Assembly (NCBI RefSeq): GCF_019047785.1
Contig: NZ_CP077290.1
Location: 4,712,001 to 4,776,000, forward strand
DNA length: 64,000 bases
Source of the DNA: Enterobacter cancerogenus
GTDB taxonomy: Bacteria > Pseudomonadota > Gammaproteobacteria > Enterobacterales > Enterobacteriaceae
Direction: 5' to 3'
Shown here: in pieces, positions 47,657 through 56,691 of the stretch
How positions within the stretch are numbered: the stretch's first letter is position 1
Layout of the letters: every line of letters starts with the position of its first letter
Program-made: the position numbers and the translations under genes
The notes under the pieces: model-generated
Database searches by the model: none
What the model was told of the DNA's origin: nothing
What the model saw: the letters and a program-made list of their open reading frames with translations, nothing else

Positions 47657-49759
47657 ATGAACACCTCACGTTTCGCGTTTTGTGCGTTGGCAGGAGCCGT
47701 AGCGCTGGCATTGCAGGGACCGGCATTTGCCGAAGAGTCAACGATAGTCGTGACCGGGACAGAAGAGGGAAGTTCCCTTCCGGCCTGGACCAACAGTGCG
47801 ACCAAATCTGCGGTCGCCGAAAGCAAAACGCCGCAGGTGATTAACACCCTTTCCGCCGAGGAGATCGCGCAGCGTCATGCCAACTCGGTGAACGAAATCC
47901 TGCGCTATGCCCCGGGCGTGTCGACTGAAGTGCGCGGTAACACCTCGTACATGAGTGAATACAAGATCCGCGGCTTTACGGTTGAGCAGGAGTTTTATAA
48001 TGGCCTGCAGCTGCCGTACAACGTGACCGGGAATACCAAGGCACGTATCGACCCCCTGTTGATTGAGAGCGTCGACATTCTCAAAGGCCCCTCATCCGTG
48101 CTTTACGGCGGCGGATCGCCGGGTGGGCTGGTGAATATCCAGAGCAAAAAACCGCAGAAAGCGGCGAAAACCGAGCTGGGTTTCAACACCGGAAACCGCA
48201 ACCTGAAAGAGGGCTACCTTGACTCGACCGGGCAAATCGCCGACAGCGACTGGAACTACCGTCTGCTGGGCAAAGCCACGGAAAACGATGACCAGCCGCA
48301 CACCACGCGCTATGAAAACTATCTGGTCGCCCCTTCCGTCACCTGGCAGCCCGACAGCAAAACGCGCCTTACGCTGGATGCGATCGCGCAAAATACCCCA
48401 AGCCTGTCACCTTCTAACCCGCTACCGCTGTCGTTCCTGCGCTCGAAATACGCCGATCGCCGGGCCTATGCGGGGGATGAATGGGCGGGATTCAAACAGC
48501 GCCAGTGGATGCTGGGCTTCAGTTTCGAACATGAGTTTGACAGCGGCTGGGGGTTCAACCAGAAAGCCCGCTACTTTGATGTCGACACCCATCAGCGCAG
48601 CGTCTACGCCACGGGCACCGGCAGCGAAGTTTATCAACTCAACCGCTTCGCCTATACCACGGACGAAGATCTGCAAAGTTTTAACATCGATAACCAGGTA
48701 ACCAAAACCGTTGCCCTTGGTGAGTGGAAACATCACCTGCTGGCGGGCTTTGACTACCAGAAGCTGAACTCACACTTCCACTATCGTTACGCCTCGGCCA
48801 CGCCGGGTATCGACATGCGCAACCCTGACTATGCGCAGATCGGTAAGGATGCGCTGGGGCTGTATACCGCGCAGAAAAACCGCCTGAGCTATCAGCAGAA
48901 CGGCTATTACCTGCAGGACCAGGTGGAATTTGGCGGGTTAAATCTGCTCGGTAGCCTGCGCTATGACGACTATCGTTCGGTCAATACCAACTACATGCAA
49001 AACGGCGACAAGGCCTGGGTATCTCAGGACCGCGTCACCAAACGTCTGGGCGCGCTTTACGCCTTTGAAAATGGTCTCTCGCCGTTCATCAGCTATTCGG
49101 AAGGCTTTGCGCCGGTGTCGCCGCAGGGCACGCTCCTGGCCAAAGACGTTAAGCCGACCACCAGTAAGCAGGTGGAAGGTGGGGTGAAATACCTTCTGGC
49201 AGAATATGCCACCACCTTTACTGCCTCGGTATTTAACATCCGTCAGAAAAATGTCGTCACCAGCGATCCGGGCTTCCTGAACTATCGCCAGACCGGTGAA
49301 GTGGAATCGAAGGGGGCGGAGCTGTCCGTCATCAGTCGTCCGACGGATAACCTGACGCTGATTGCCAACTATGCCTACACCCATGCCATCAATACCGAAG
49401 ATGATAAATTCCAGGGCAAACGCCCGACGCAGGTTCCGGAGAATGCGTTCAATCTGTGGGGGGATTATACCCTCGACAGTTCGCCGCTGAGAGGGCTGAC
49501 GCTGGGGGCCGGGGCACGCTATACCGGGCCGATGGAAATCTCCCAGAGTAACGATGCGGGCAAACTGGGGGGCACCACGCAGTACGATCTTGCCGCGTCG
49601 TATCGCATGGGTGAAGCGTTCCCGTCGCTGGCGGGGTTAACCCTAAAAGCCAGCGCGCAAAACATTACCAATAAAGAGACCTTAACCTGCTACGACGCAA
49701 CCAACTGCTGGATTGGTCGTGACCGTATCTGGCAGGTAGGGGCTAGCTACAGCTTCTGA
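47657..49759 (+). CDS. TonB-dependent siderophore receptor (FhuA/FoxA-like)
   Basis: Outer-membrane receptor, 700 residues from ATG 47657. Signal peptide (about 1-26), TonB box ESTIVVTG (27-34), plug domain with APGVSTEVRGN and VDILKGPSSVLYGGGSPGG, then a 22-strand barrel ending in Phe (QVGASYSF). A Cys pair near the end (CYDATNC) resembles FhuA-type receptors of hydroxamate siderophores. Ligand not known. No transport or synthesis genes adjoin; it must rely on import genes elsewhere. The start has no clear ribosome site. Fur box upstream. Confidence 0.85.
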   Translation: MNTSRFAFCALAGAVALALQGPAFAEESTIVVTGTEEGSSLPAWTNSATKSAVAESKTPQVINTLSAEEIAQRHANSVNEILRYAPGVSTEVRGNTSYMSEYKIRGFTVEQEFYNGLQLPYNVTGNTKARIDPLLIESVDILKGPSSVLYGGGSPGGLVNIQSKKPQKAAKTELGFNTGNRNLKEGYLDSTGQIADSDWNYRLLGKATENDDQPHTTRYENYLVAPSVTWQPDSKTRLTLDAIAQNTPSLSPSNPLPLSFLRSKYADRRAYAGDEWAGFKQRQWMLGFSFEHEFDSGWGFNQKARYFDVDTHQRSVYATGTGSEVYQLNRFAYTTDEDLQSFNIDNQVTKTVALGEWKHHLLAGFDYQKLNSHFHYRYASATPGIDMRNPDYAQIGKDALGLYTAQKNRLSYQQNGYYLQDQVEFGGLNLLGSLRYDDYRSVNTNYMQNGDKAWVSQDRVTKRLGALYAFENGLSPFISYSEGFAPVSPQGTLLAKDVKPTTSKQVEGGVKYLLAEYATTFTASVFNIRQKNVVTSDPGFLNYRQTGEVESKGAELSVISRPTDNLTLIANYAYTHAINTEDDKFQGKRPTQVPENAFNLWGDYTLDSSPLRGLTLGAGARYTGPMEISQSNDAGKLGGTTQYDLAASYRMGEAFPSLAGLTLKASAQNITNKETLTCYDATNCWIGRDRIWQVGASYSF

Positions 49760-49762
49760 AAA

Positions 49763-49840
49763 AAGCCCGGTGGCGCGAGGGCGCTTCCCGGGCCAACAGA
49801 TTCAATGTAGGCCGGGTCACGCGTAGCCGCCACCCGGCAA
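49763..49840. repeat. REP/BIME repeat between the TonB receptor and treA
   Basis: Two palindromes: GCCCGGTGGCGCGAGGGCGCTTCCCGGGC and GCCGGGTCACGCGTAGCCGCCACCCGGC. The first begins 4 nt after the receptor stop and may also end its message. Between convergent gene ends. Confidence 0.8.
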
Positions 49841-49847
49841 TGCTCAC

Positions 49848-51530
49848 TTACTGTGCCGACGCCTTCACCGGCGTCACATCATCATTTGCCGCAGGGCGAT
49901 TCTCCGGCACGCTATCGCAAGGCTTCTCTTTCGGACACACCAGATCCAGCATCTTCAGCGTCACGCCGTTACTCCAGCCAAAGCCATCCTGCAGCGGATA
50001 TTCCCCGCCGCCGCCGCCCATGCCGGTAGAGGAGACATCATATTTCTCGACCAGCTTCTGCTCACGATCGTAGGTGTGCTGCACGTTTTTCAGGAAGCGC
50101 CAGGTCACGTCCATCGCCACTTTATCCTGACCGTAGTTCTGTAAACCTTCAACGGCAACCCACTGGAGCGGCGCCCAGCCGTTCGGCGCGTCCCACTGCT
50201 GGCCGCTGTTGATGGTGGTGGTGGAGATACCGCCCGGTTTCAGCAGGCGCGATGAGGCCGCTGCTGCAACCTTGTCGGCGCGATCCTGTGCTGCAGCTTT
50301 AACATACAGCGGGAAGAGCGCTGCCGCCGTCAGCTGATTACGGACCTTTTTGGTTTTCAGATCGTAATCCGCGTACCACCCCTCTTTTTCATTCCAGAGG
50401 TGGCTTTCCATCGCTTTTTGCCGGGCGTTAGCCAGGGCGTCATATTTGCTGGCGCCGGCGGTATCGCCGTCCTCCTGGCTTGCCCGGGCCAGCAGTTTTT
50501 CCATTTTGAACATCAATGCGTTCAGGTCAACCGGCACAATGCTGGTGGTGCGGATGGTGCCAAGCTTTTTCGGATCGTCCATCCAGCGGGAGCTGAAATC
50601 CCAGCCTGAGGCGGCGGCGGAACGCAGATCGCGGTAAATCTCGGTGGCCGGGCGGTCAGGATTGTTTTTGGCGGTGGTCACGTCATCCAGCCAGGATTCC
50701 GGGCGTGGCGTATCGTTATCGTCCCAGTAGCGGTTGAGGATCGCCCCGTCATCCAGTTTTACCACCCGCTTGTTGGCGCTGCCCGGTTGCAGGGCATCCA
50801 CCCCCTCCATCCAGTAGGCATACTCTTTTTCCATCTGTGGGCGATACTTCTTCAGCGCGTCGCTGTCATGGGTCGCCAGCAGTTCGACCATCAGTGAGAA
50901 GAACGGCGGCTGGGAGCGGCTCAGATAGTAGCTGCGGTTGCCGTTCGGGATATGGCCCCATGTGTCGATTTCGTAAGCGAAATTGTCCACCATGTCGCTG
51001 ATTTTGTCCCAGTGGCCGCTCTCCGCCAGGCCAAGCATGGTGAAATAGCTGTCCCAGTAGTAGACCTCGCGGAAACGTCCGCCGGGCACGACGTAGGGCT
51101 TTGGCAGCGGGAGAAGGGAATCCCATTGACTGGCCTTATCGGTGGTGCGGGTCAGCACCGACCACAGGCCATCAATGTGCTCACGTAAATTTTGACCAGC
51201 AGGCGGAACATACTTTTCACCTTCCGTCGGCAGGGTAAAGTTCATCTCCACAAAGTGGCGCAGATCGAACCCGGACTGGGTGTGTTGCATCCGGTAGTCC
51301 GCCAGGATCATCAGCGGGTCGCTTTTTGGCACCGCATCGGCAAAGGTCTTTTGATCGGGGAACAGTTTTGCGCTTTGCACATCGTTAAAAAGGGGGCCAA
51401 GCATGACATCGGGGGAGCTTTTTTCATGTGTGGTTTGCTCCTCTGCATAGCCGCTCACGGTAAAACCGAGTAGCGCGGCGCCCAATGTCAGGGGCAAAAG
51501 CGCAGGGTGTAAAGTACGAGGTCTTATCAT
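49848..51530 (-). CDS. treA: Periplasmic trehalase
   Basis: GH37 enzyme that splits trehalose to two glucose in the periplasm, important at high osmolarity. 560 residues (E. coli 565). Signal peptide (MIRPRTLHP...SGYAEE, about 1-30); signatures [15 protein letters not shown] and [13 protein letters not shown] are intact. AGGAGA before ATG 51530. The next gene upstream is divergent, so it has its own promoter. Confidence 0.95.
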   Translation of the reverse strand: MIRPRTLHPALLPLTLGAALLGFTVSGYAEEQTTHEKSSPDVMLGPLFNDVQSAKLFPDQKTFADAVPKSDPLMILADYRMQHTQSGFDLRHFVEMNFTLPTEGEKYVPPAGQNLREHIDGLWSVLTRTTDKASQWDSLLPLPKPYVVPGGRFREVYYWDSYFTMLGLAESGHWDKISDMVDNFAYEIDTWGHIPNGNRSYYLSRSQPPFFSLMVELLATHDSDALKKYRPQMEKEYAYWMEGVDALQPGSANKRVVKLDDGAILNRYWDDNDTPRPESWLDDVTTAKNNPDRPATEIYRDLRSAAASGWDFSSRWMDDPKKLGTIRTTSIVPVDLNALMFKMEKLLARASQEDGDTAGASKYDALANARQKAMESHLWNEKEGWYADYDLKTKKVRNQLTAAALFPLYVKAAAQDRADKVAAAASSRLLKPGGISTTTINSGQQWDAPNGWAPLQWVAVEGLQNYGQDKVAMDVTWRFLKNVQHTYDREQKLVEKYDVSSTGMGGGGGEYPLQDGFGWSNGVTLKMLDLVCPKEKPCDSVPENRPAANDDVTPVKASAQ

Positions 51531-51964
51531 CGGTGCATCTCCTGTATTCGCTGGGCAGCGTGTCCACTGCCGTCAATCACTTGAAAACCTTAGACGAATA
51601 TTGCCCGCTTCGCGTGTTGGATATCCCATTTTTCGCACAACCAGACAATTTACCGCACCGTTCAGCCTCGCCTGGGCGTTTTAATATTAAATTGGTGAAT
51701 GAATAATTATTTTTTATAGATTTATTTAGTGATATACAAAAGAGTACGAAATATAAATCAGACTTATAGAAATTAATGCGGATAATAATGTGAGTTGACA
51801 GGCTTTTTCACCGTTAATAAGGCCGGAAACGCTCAGTGACGATCACATAAACTAAAAATCATAATAACAAAACCAAAAAACATAATAGCGTTGCCCGGGG
51901 TATTTGTACGAAATGTGGAGGCTCAACCTTTTGGGTATTCACTTTTATTATCAGGATGGATTCT
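51531..51964. other. Divergent control region treA / porin
   Basis: 434 nt, AT-rich in the centre (about 51680-51900). A consensus TTGACA at 51795-51800 is visible but no good -10 at the right distance. No open frame of note. It must hold two promoters; I cannot place them. Confidence 0.5.
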
Positions 51965-53305
51965 ATGAGATTAAAAAAACGGGTTATCCTCATGGGCGCG
52001 CTTTATTCAGGCTCATTGTTCGCGGCGCAGCCGACAACAAGTATTGAAGACAAACTGGCGCAGCTGGAAGCGCAAATTCAGGAGCTTAAGCAACAGCAGC
52101 AGGCGGCGGCATCCCAGGCCACCCGCGTGGTCGTGCAATCCGAAGAACCCGTAAACAAGGCGGAACCGCCAAAACTGACGTTATCTGGCTACGGCGATAT
52201 TAAATTTTACGGTGACGTCGAACTTAATATGGATGCCGCCAGTAAAACCGGCAGTCTGACCTCTATTAGACGTAGCGCGAATAGCGACTGGGCACCCGGG
52301 GATAATGAGCGATGGGATATTAATGGCCGTATTTTACTCGGCTTTGACGGCTACCGGAAAATGGATAACGGAAATTACGCGGGCTTTTCCGTTCAGCCTC
52401 TCGGTGATTTAGCCGGGCAAATGTACCTCGATGATGCCGCGTTTTACTTTGGTCAGCAAAATGACTGGGAGATAAAAGTCGGGCGTTTTGAAGCCTACGA
52501 TATGTTCCCGCTCAATCAGGATACCTTCGTTGAATATTCAGGCAACACCGCAGACGATCTCTACAGTGACGGATACGGCTATATCTACATGCTGAAAGAG
52601 GGGCGTGGGCGTGCCGACAGCGGCGGTAATTTCATGCTGAGCAAGACCCAGGATAACTGGTATTTCGAGCTCAACACGCTGCTGAAAGACGGCAGCGATC
52701 TGTTTGTCGACCAGCGTTATCACGGGGCTGAGCTTGAAAACGATAAAAATGTGGCCTACATCCGCCCGGTTATCGCCTGGCAGAACGGTCCATTCTCAAC
52801 TGCGATAGCCATGGAATCTAACCTGGTGAATAACGCCTATGGCTATCGCGACAGCAGCGGTCAATGGATCGATCAATCCGATCGTACCGGTTACGGTTTT
52901 ACAATGACCTGGGATGGGCTCAAAACGGATGCGGAAAACGGCGTTGTGGTCAACCTCAACACGGCCTACCTGGATGCTGCGGACGAAACAGATTTCACCA
53001 GCGCCATCAACGGGCTGTGGCGTAACGTTGAGCTGGGCTACATCTATGCACACAATGAGATCGACCAATTCAACACCTCAACGTTCGACGCCGAGTGCGA
53101 GAACGACTGCTGGATCACCGATCCGGGAGAATATGACATTCATACCATCCATGCGTCATATCTGATCCCTAACGTGATGAAGATGAAGAATTTCAATATC
53201 TACCTCGGGGCCTATGCGTCATGGGTTAACGCCACTCCGAAAGAGGGCGACGCCAATAACGATGAGCGCTACGGCGGTCGCGTTCGCTTCAAATACTACT
53301 TCTGA
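51965..53305 (+). CDS. Carbohydrate porin, RafY/ScrY-like
   Basis: Outer-membrane protein of 446 residues. Signal peptide (about 1-20), then a coiled-coil stretch with heptads IEDKLAQLEAQIQELKQQQQ (about 26-47), a linker, and a beta-barrel from LTLSGYGDIKFYGDVE to the terminal KYYF. This layout is that of sugar porins such as RafY and ScrY. The second ATG (51965) has AGGA at a proper 8-nt spacing; the first ATG overlaps it. Substrate unknown. No sugar enzymes or permease beside it; the only sugar gene nearby is treA, divergent. Confidence 0.82.
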   Translation: MRLKKRVILMGALYSGSLFAAQPTTSIEDKLAQLEAQIQELKQQQQAAASQATRVVVQSEEPVNKAEPPKLTLSGYGDIKFYGDVELNMDAASKTGSLTSIRRSANSDWAPGDNERWDINGRILLGFDGYRKMDNGNYAGFSVQPLGDLAGQMYLDDAAFYFGQQNDWEIKVGRFEAYDMFPLNQDTFVEYSGNTADDLYSDGYGYIYMLKEGRGRADSGGNFMLSKTQDNWYFELNTLLKDGSDLFVDQRYHGAELENDKNVAYIRPVIAWQNGPFSTAIAMESNLVNNAYGYRDSSGQWIDQSDRTGYGFTMTWDGLKTDAENGVVVNLNTAYLDAADETDFTSAINGLWRNVELGYIYAHNEIDQFNTSTFDAECENDCWITDPGEYDIHTIHASYLIPNVMKMKNFNIYLGAYASWVNATPKEGDANNDERYGGRVRFKYYF

Positions 53306-53317
53306 TAATGCCTGCGG

Positions 53318-54274
53318 TCAGGCTTCTTCCGGGGCCTGACTGCTGTCCCGCAGCGTGCCCGGCGCATGGCCGACAATCCGCTTAAATGCCCGGCTAAATG
53401 CTGCCAGCGAGCCGTAACCAAGACGCAGCGCCACCGTTTCAATGGGCTGATGTTCGTGGCGGATGTACTGAATCGCCAGCCGCATTCTCAGCTCGCTCAG
53501 GTATTTCGCCGGGGTCGTTCCCGTGGCGGCCAGGAAACGTTCCGCAAATACCGAGCGGGACGTTCCGGCCTCTTTTGCCAGCTCCGCCACGCTCCAGTTC
53601 ACGCCGGGCTGCTGATGCATGGCGTAAATCGCCCGGCTCAGACGCGGATCCCGTAAGACCTGCACCCAGCCAGTGGCCTTTCCGCATCCGGCTTCAACCC
53701 AGCCGCGCACGATCAGCGCCGCTACCACGTCGGCAAGGCGCGCGAGGATCCCGGCGAAACCGACCTGCCGGGTCATGGATTCACGCTCCATGGCCGCCAG
53801 CAGAGGGTGGATCTCCGGCCAGGTCGACATCAACCGGCTCACCATCATCACCTCCGGCATCGCTTTGATCAGCGGCTGCATCCCGCCCAGCTCAAAATCC
53901 ATGCATCCGCTGAAGATGATGGTGTGCTCACTTTCCGGACAGGGTTGGCAGGTGATGGCGCACACCGAATTGCAGATAGGCTCGCTTGGGAAGGCGCTCA
54001 CCGGCGTGATGGTTGCCTGCTCGTCCGAGAGAAGGGCATGTGCGTTGCCGTTGGGGATAAACAGCGCATCGCCGCCGCTCAGCGCAAAGCTCGCGCCGCT
54101 TTCCATCCGTAACAGGGCTTTGCCGTGGCTGACGAAATGGAACTGGGCTTTACCGGGCGCCTGATGAAAGGCCACGCCAAACGGCGCGCTGGCCTCAATG
54201 CGGCGGTACTTCACCCCGGACAGGCGCATACCGCGCAACAACTCGCTGATCAAATCGGGTGACTGAACGGTCAT
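53318..54274 (-). CDS. AraC-family regulator with cupin domain
   Basis: 318 residues. N-terminal cupin-type sensor (about 15-190), C-terminal double helix-turn-helix (about 215-315) with VAELAKEAGTSRSVFAERFLAATGTTPAKYL and GYGSLAAFSRAFKR. Resembles the Cupin_6/AraC group, often paired with an exporter or oxidoreductase. ATG 54274 chosen for spacing to GGAG; a GTG two codons before is possible. It is divergent from an MFS exporter and probably controls it. Inducer unknown. Confidence 0.87.
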   Translation of the reverse strand: MTVQSPDLISELLRGMRLSGVKYRRIEASAPFGVAFHQAPGKAQFHFVSHGKALLRMESGASFALSGGDALFIPNGNAHALLSDEQATITPVSAFPSEPICNSVCAITCQPCPESEHTIIFSGCMDFELGGMQPLIKAMPEVMMVSRLMSTWPEIHPLLAAMERESMTRQVGFAGILARLADVVAALIVRGWVEAGCGKATGWVQVLRDPRLSRAIYAMHQQPGVNWSVAELAKEAGTSRSVFAERFLAATGTTPAKYLSELRMRLAIQYIRHEHQPIETVALRLGYGSLAAFSRAFKRIVGHAPGTLRDSSQAPEEA

Positions 54275-54390
54275 CGGCACAACTCCGGACGCATAATCAA
54301 TAAGTGGGGATTATATGTCATAGATCGTCCAGGGGGAACGCTCTATGCTTTTGCGACATTAGTCACATTTTTATAACGGGAGTACAACAG

Positions 54391-55584
54391 ATGAGTGCAT
54401 GTGTCGCGGCGAGAGAGGCGCAGGCCCCCGCAAAACCGGCCTGGCGAGCCGTCTGGTCACTGGGGTTAGGGGTGTTTGGCTTGATTACGGCAGAGTTCCT
54501 GCCGGCCAGCCTGCTGACACCCATGGCCGCGAGCCTGAGTGTTACGGAGGGGATGGCCGGACAAGCGGTGACCGCAACGGCGATTGTCGCGCTGGTCACA
54601 GGGCTGCTGATTACCCCGGCCACCAAAAATATCGACCGGCGTTGGGTGCTGATGTTCTTCTCGGTGCTGCAAATTATCTCCAGCCTGCTGGTGGCCTTCG
54701 CGCCCACGCTGAACGTCATGCTGATGGGGCGTCTGCTGTTGGGCATTGCTATTGGCGGATTCTGGGCAATGTCCACCGCCACGGCGATGCGGCTGGTGCC
54801 TGCGGAGCACGTGCCGAAGGCGCTGGCGGTGATTTTCTCCAGCGTCTCGGTGGCGACGGTGGTTGCCGCGCCGCTCGGCAGCTATCTCGGCAGCCTGATT
54901 GGCTGGCGCAACGTGTTTATCCTCTGCATTCTGCCGAGCATGCTGGCGCTGCTGTGGCAGCTTTGGGTTCTGCCATCAATGAAGCCGGAGAGCAGCGGCA
55001 GTCTGGCGACGTTGTTCCGCGTGCTGCGCCGCCCGGGGATGGTCGGGGGGATGCTGGCGACCATTCTTATTTTCAGCGGCCATTTTGCCTTCTTCACCTA
55101 CCTGCGCCCGTTCCTTGAAACGGTCGGCCAGGCGAGCGTTGAGAGCGTTTCCCTGATCCTGCTGGGCTTTGGGCTTGCCAATTTTGTCGGGACATCGATT
55201 GCCGGGCATCTGCTGGCGCGCAACCTGCGGCTCACGCTGGCGCTGGTGCCGTTCGTCATGGGCGTGCTGGCGCTCACGATGGTGGCATTTGGACATCTGG
55301 CGATGCTGGACGGGCTGCTGGTTGCGCTGTGGGGCTTTGCCTTCGGTCTGGTGCCGGTTGGCTGGTCAACCTGGCTTGCCACAACGGTGCCTGACGAAGC
55401 CGAAAGCGCCGGGGGGCTGCTGGTAGCATCCATTCAGTTTGCCATTGGCGCAGGTGCCGCGGGCGGTGGGGCGATCTTCGATCTCAACGGGGCCAGCGGC
55501 GTCTTCGCCGGAAGCGGCCTGCTGCTGGTGAGCGCGATGGTGATTGTGCTGATGGCCGTCAACGTGGCAGATAAGCGTGCCTGA
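54391..55584 (+). CDS. MFS exporter of the DHA1 family, NepI-like
   Basis: 397 residues, 12 predicted helices. Strong likeness to E. coli NepI (purine ribonucleoside exporter, 396 aa): EFLPASLLTPMA, GRLLLGIAIGGFWAMS, RLVPAEHVPKALAVIF and APLGSYLG...GWRNVF. The substrate may differ. GGGAG before ATG 54391; an upstream in-frame start lacks a ribosome site. 116 nt from the divergent AraC regulator. Absent from this place in E. coli. Confidence 0.85.
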   Translation: MSACVAAREAQAPAKPAWRAVWSLGLGVFGLITAEFLPASLLTPMAASLSVTEGMAGQAVTATAIVALVTGLLITPATKNIDRRWVLMFFSVLQIISSLLVAFAPTLNVMLMGRLLLGIAIGGFWAMSTATAMRLVPAEHVPKALAVIFSSVSVATVVAAPLGSYLGSLIGWRNVFILCILPSMLALLWQLWVLPSMKPESSGSLATLFRVLRRPGMVGGMLATILIFSGHFAFFTYLRPFLETVGQASVESVSLILLGFGLANFVGTSIAGHLLARNLRLTLALVPFVMGVLALTMVAFGHLAMLDGLLVALWGFAFGLVPVGWSTWLATTVPDEAESAGGLLVASIQFAIGAGAAGGGAIFDLNGASGVFAGSGLLLVSAMVIVLMAVNVADKRA

Positions 55585-55653
55585 CGCCGGGGCGCGATAA
55601 ACACCGCGCGATTCTGGCAAAGCAAAGCGATTTAAGTTCGTTGTTATTTCAGG

Positions 55654-55698
55654 CGCTATCCCGGATTGTCAGCGCAGTGTGCCACTGTCGGGATAGCG
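55654..55698 (+). promoter_or_regulatory. Nested hairpin just before the desaturase-like gene
   Basis: Outer arms CGCTATCCCG (55654-55663) and CGGGATAGCG (55689-55698) pair perfectly over 10 bp; inside them CAGTG-TGC-CACTG forms a second stem. The outer arm ends 9 nt before ATG 55708 and covers the area where a ribosome site should be. No T run follows. It may be an operator or a translational control hairpin. Confidence 0.6.
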
Positions 55699-55707
55699 TC
55701 TGAAGCC

Positions 55708-56691
55708 ATGGGAAACTACTTACACGCGCAGCAGCGAAAGCATATTGACCACCTTGCCCGTCGCTGGCTGTGGCGAAGCGAGCTGCCGACCTGGATACTG
55801 ATTATCGTCATCTACGGCGGCTGGTTTGCGACGCTGACGTTCTGGCGCACGCTGGGTTTAATACCGGCCACGCTGCTGCTGATTGGCTTTACCGCCTGGT
55901 ATATGTCGCTCCAGCATGAGCTGATCCACGGACATCCCACGCGCTTTGCCCGGCTCAACCAGCTTTTCGGCACGCTACCGCTGGCGGTGTGGTTTCCCTA
56001 CGGCCTGTATCGCGATTCCCACCTTGCTCACCATCGTAACGATTACCTGACCGTGCCTGTCGACGATCCGGAGTCTTACTACTTCACCGACCGGAGATGG
56101 GCGCGCCTTTTGCCGTGGCAGAAAAAAATCATTCTTGTACGCAATACCTTCACGGGCAGATTGCTGCTGGGGCCGCTGCTGGATATTACCCTGACGCTGA
56201 ACGGTGCGGCGAGGGCGTTTGGTCAACGCCACTGGCGCTCAATCATGATGTGGATGGTGCACGGCGTACTGCTGGCTGGGCTCTTTACCTGGATGGCGCA
56301 GCGCGATTTCTCCCCCGTCTGGTTCGTACTGGCGGTCAGCTATCCGGCGCTGGCCCTGACGAAGGTTCGTTCTTTCTTAGAACATCGCGCGGCGCACGAT
56401 CCTCTGGCACGTTCGGTGATAAACGAGGCCGGCGGGTTCTGGCGGGTGCTGTTTCTCAATCTCAACTACCATTCAGTACATCACGATTTGCCGGGCGTGC
56501 CCTGGTATGGCCTCAGAGCGATCTACGCGCACAGTCGTGACGAGTACCAGCAGCGCAATCAGGGTTTTGTGGTCAAGGGCTATGGTCAGTGGTTGCGCCA
56601 GTTCTGGAACACGCCGGTGGATGTCACCGTCCATCCGGGAAACCAAAAAGAGGATCGTTATGAGTCGTCCTGTCGCGTTTCCGATGTATGA
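55708..56691 (+). CDS. Membrane fatty-acid-desaturase-like di-iron protein
   Basis: 327 residues, integral membrane, with hydrophobic segments near 28-47, 49-68, 180-198 and 202-220. Three histidine boxes of the membrane di-iron family: H70-x3-H74 with H76, H105-x2-HH (108-109) and H255-x2-HH (258-259), plus EHRAAH (226-230). The end HHDLPGVPWY is typical of desaturases. Substrate could be an acyl lipid or another hydrocarbon; not determined. Start ATG 55708; its ribosome site is unclear and lies in a hairpin. Its 3' end overlaps the next gene by 32 nt, so the two are coupled. No counterpart in E. coli K-12 at this place. Confidence 0.85.
   Translation: MGNYLHAQQRKHIDHLARRWLWRSELPTWILIIVIYGGWFATLTFWRTLGLIPATLLLIGFTAWYMSLQHELIHGHPTRFARLNQLFGTLPLAVWFPYGLYRDSHLAHHRNDYLTVPVDDPESYYFTDRRWARLLPWQKKIILVRNTFTGRLLLGPLLDITLTLNGAARAFGQRHWRSIMMWMVHGVLLAGLFTWMAQRDFSPVWFVLAVSYPALALTKVRSFLEHRAAHDPLARSVINEAGGFWRVLFLNLNYHSVHHDLPGVPWYGLRAIYAHSRDEYQQRNQGFVVKGYGQWLRQFWNTPVDVTVHPGNQKEDRYESSCRVSDV

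Noticed and set aside
51837..51853. Possible CRP site GTGACGATCACA before the porin
   Set aside because: The two halves are 3 nt apart instead of 6, so it does not fit CRP.
54399..55118. 239-codon frame on the same strand inside the NepI-like exporter
   Set aside because: Gly/Ala/Arg-rich +1 frame reading of a GC-rich gene; no membrane segments or motif.
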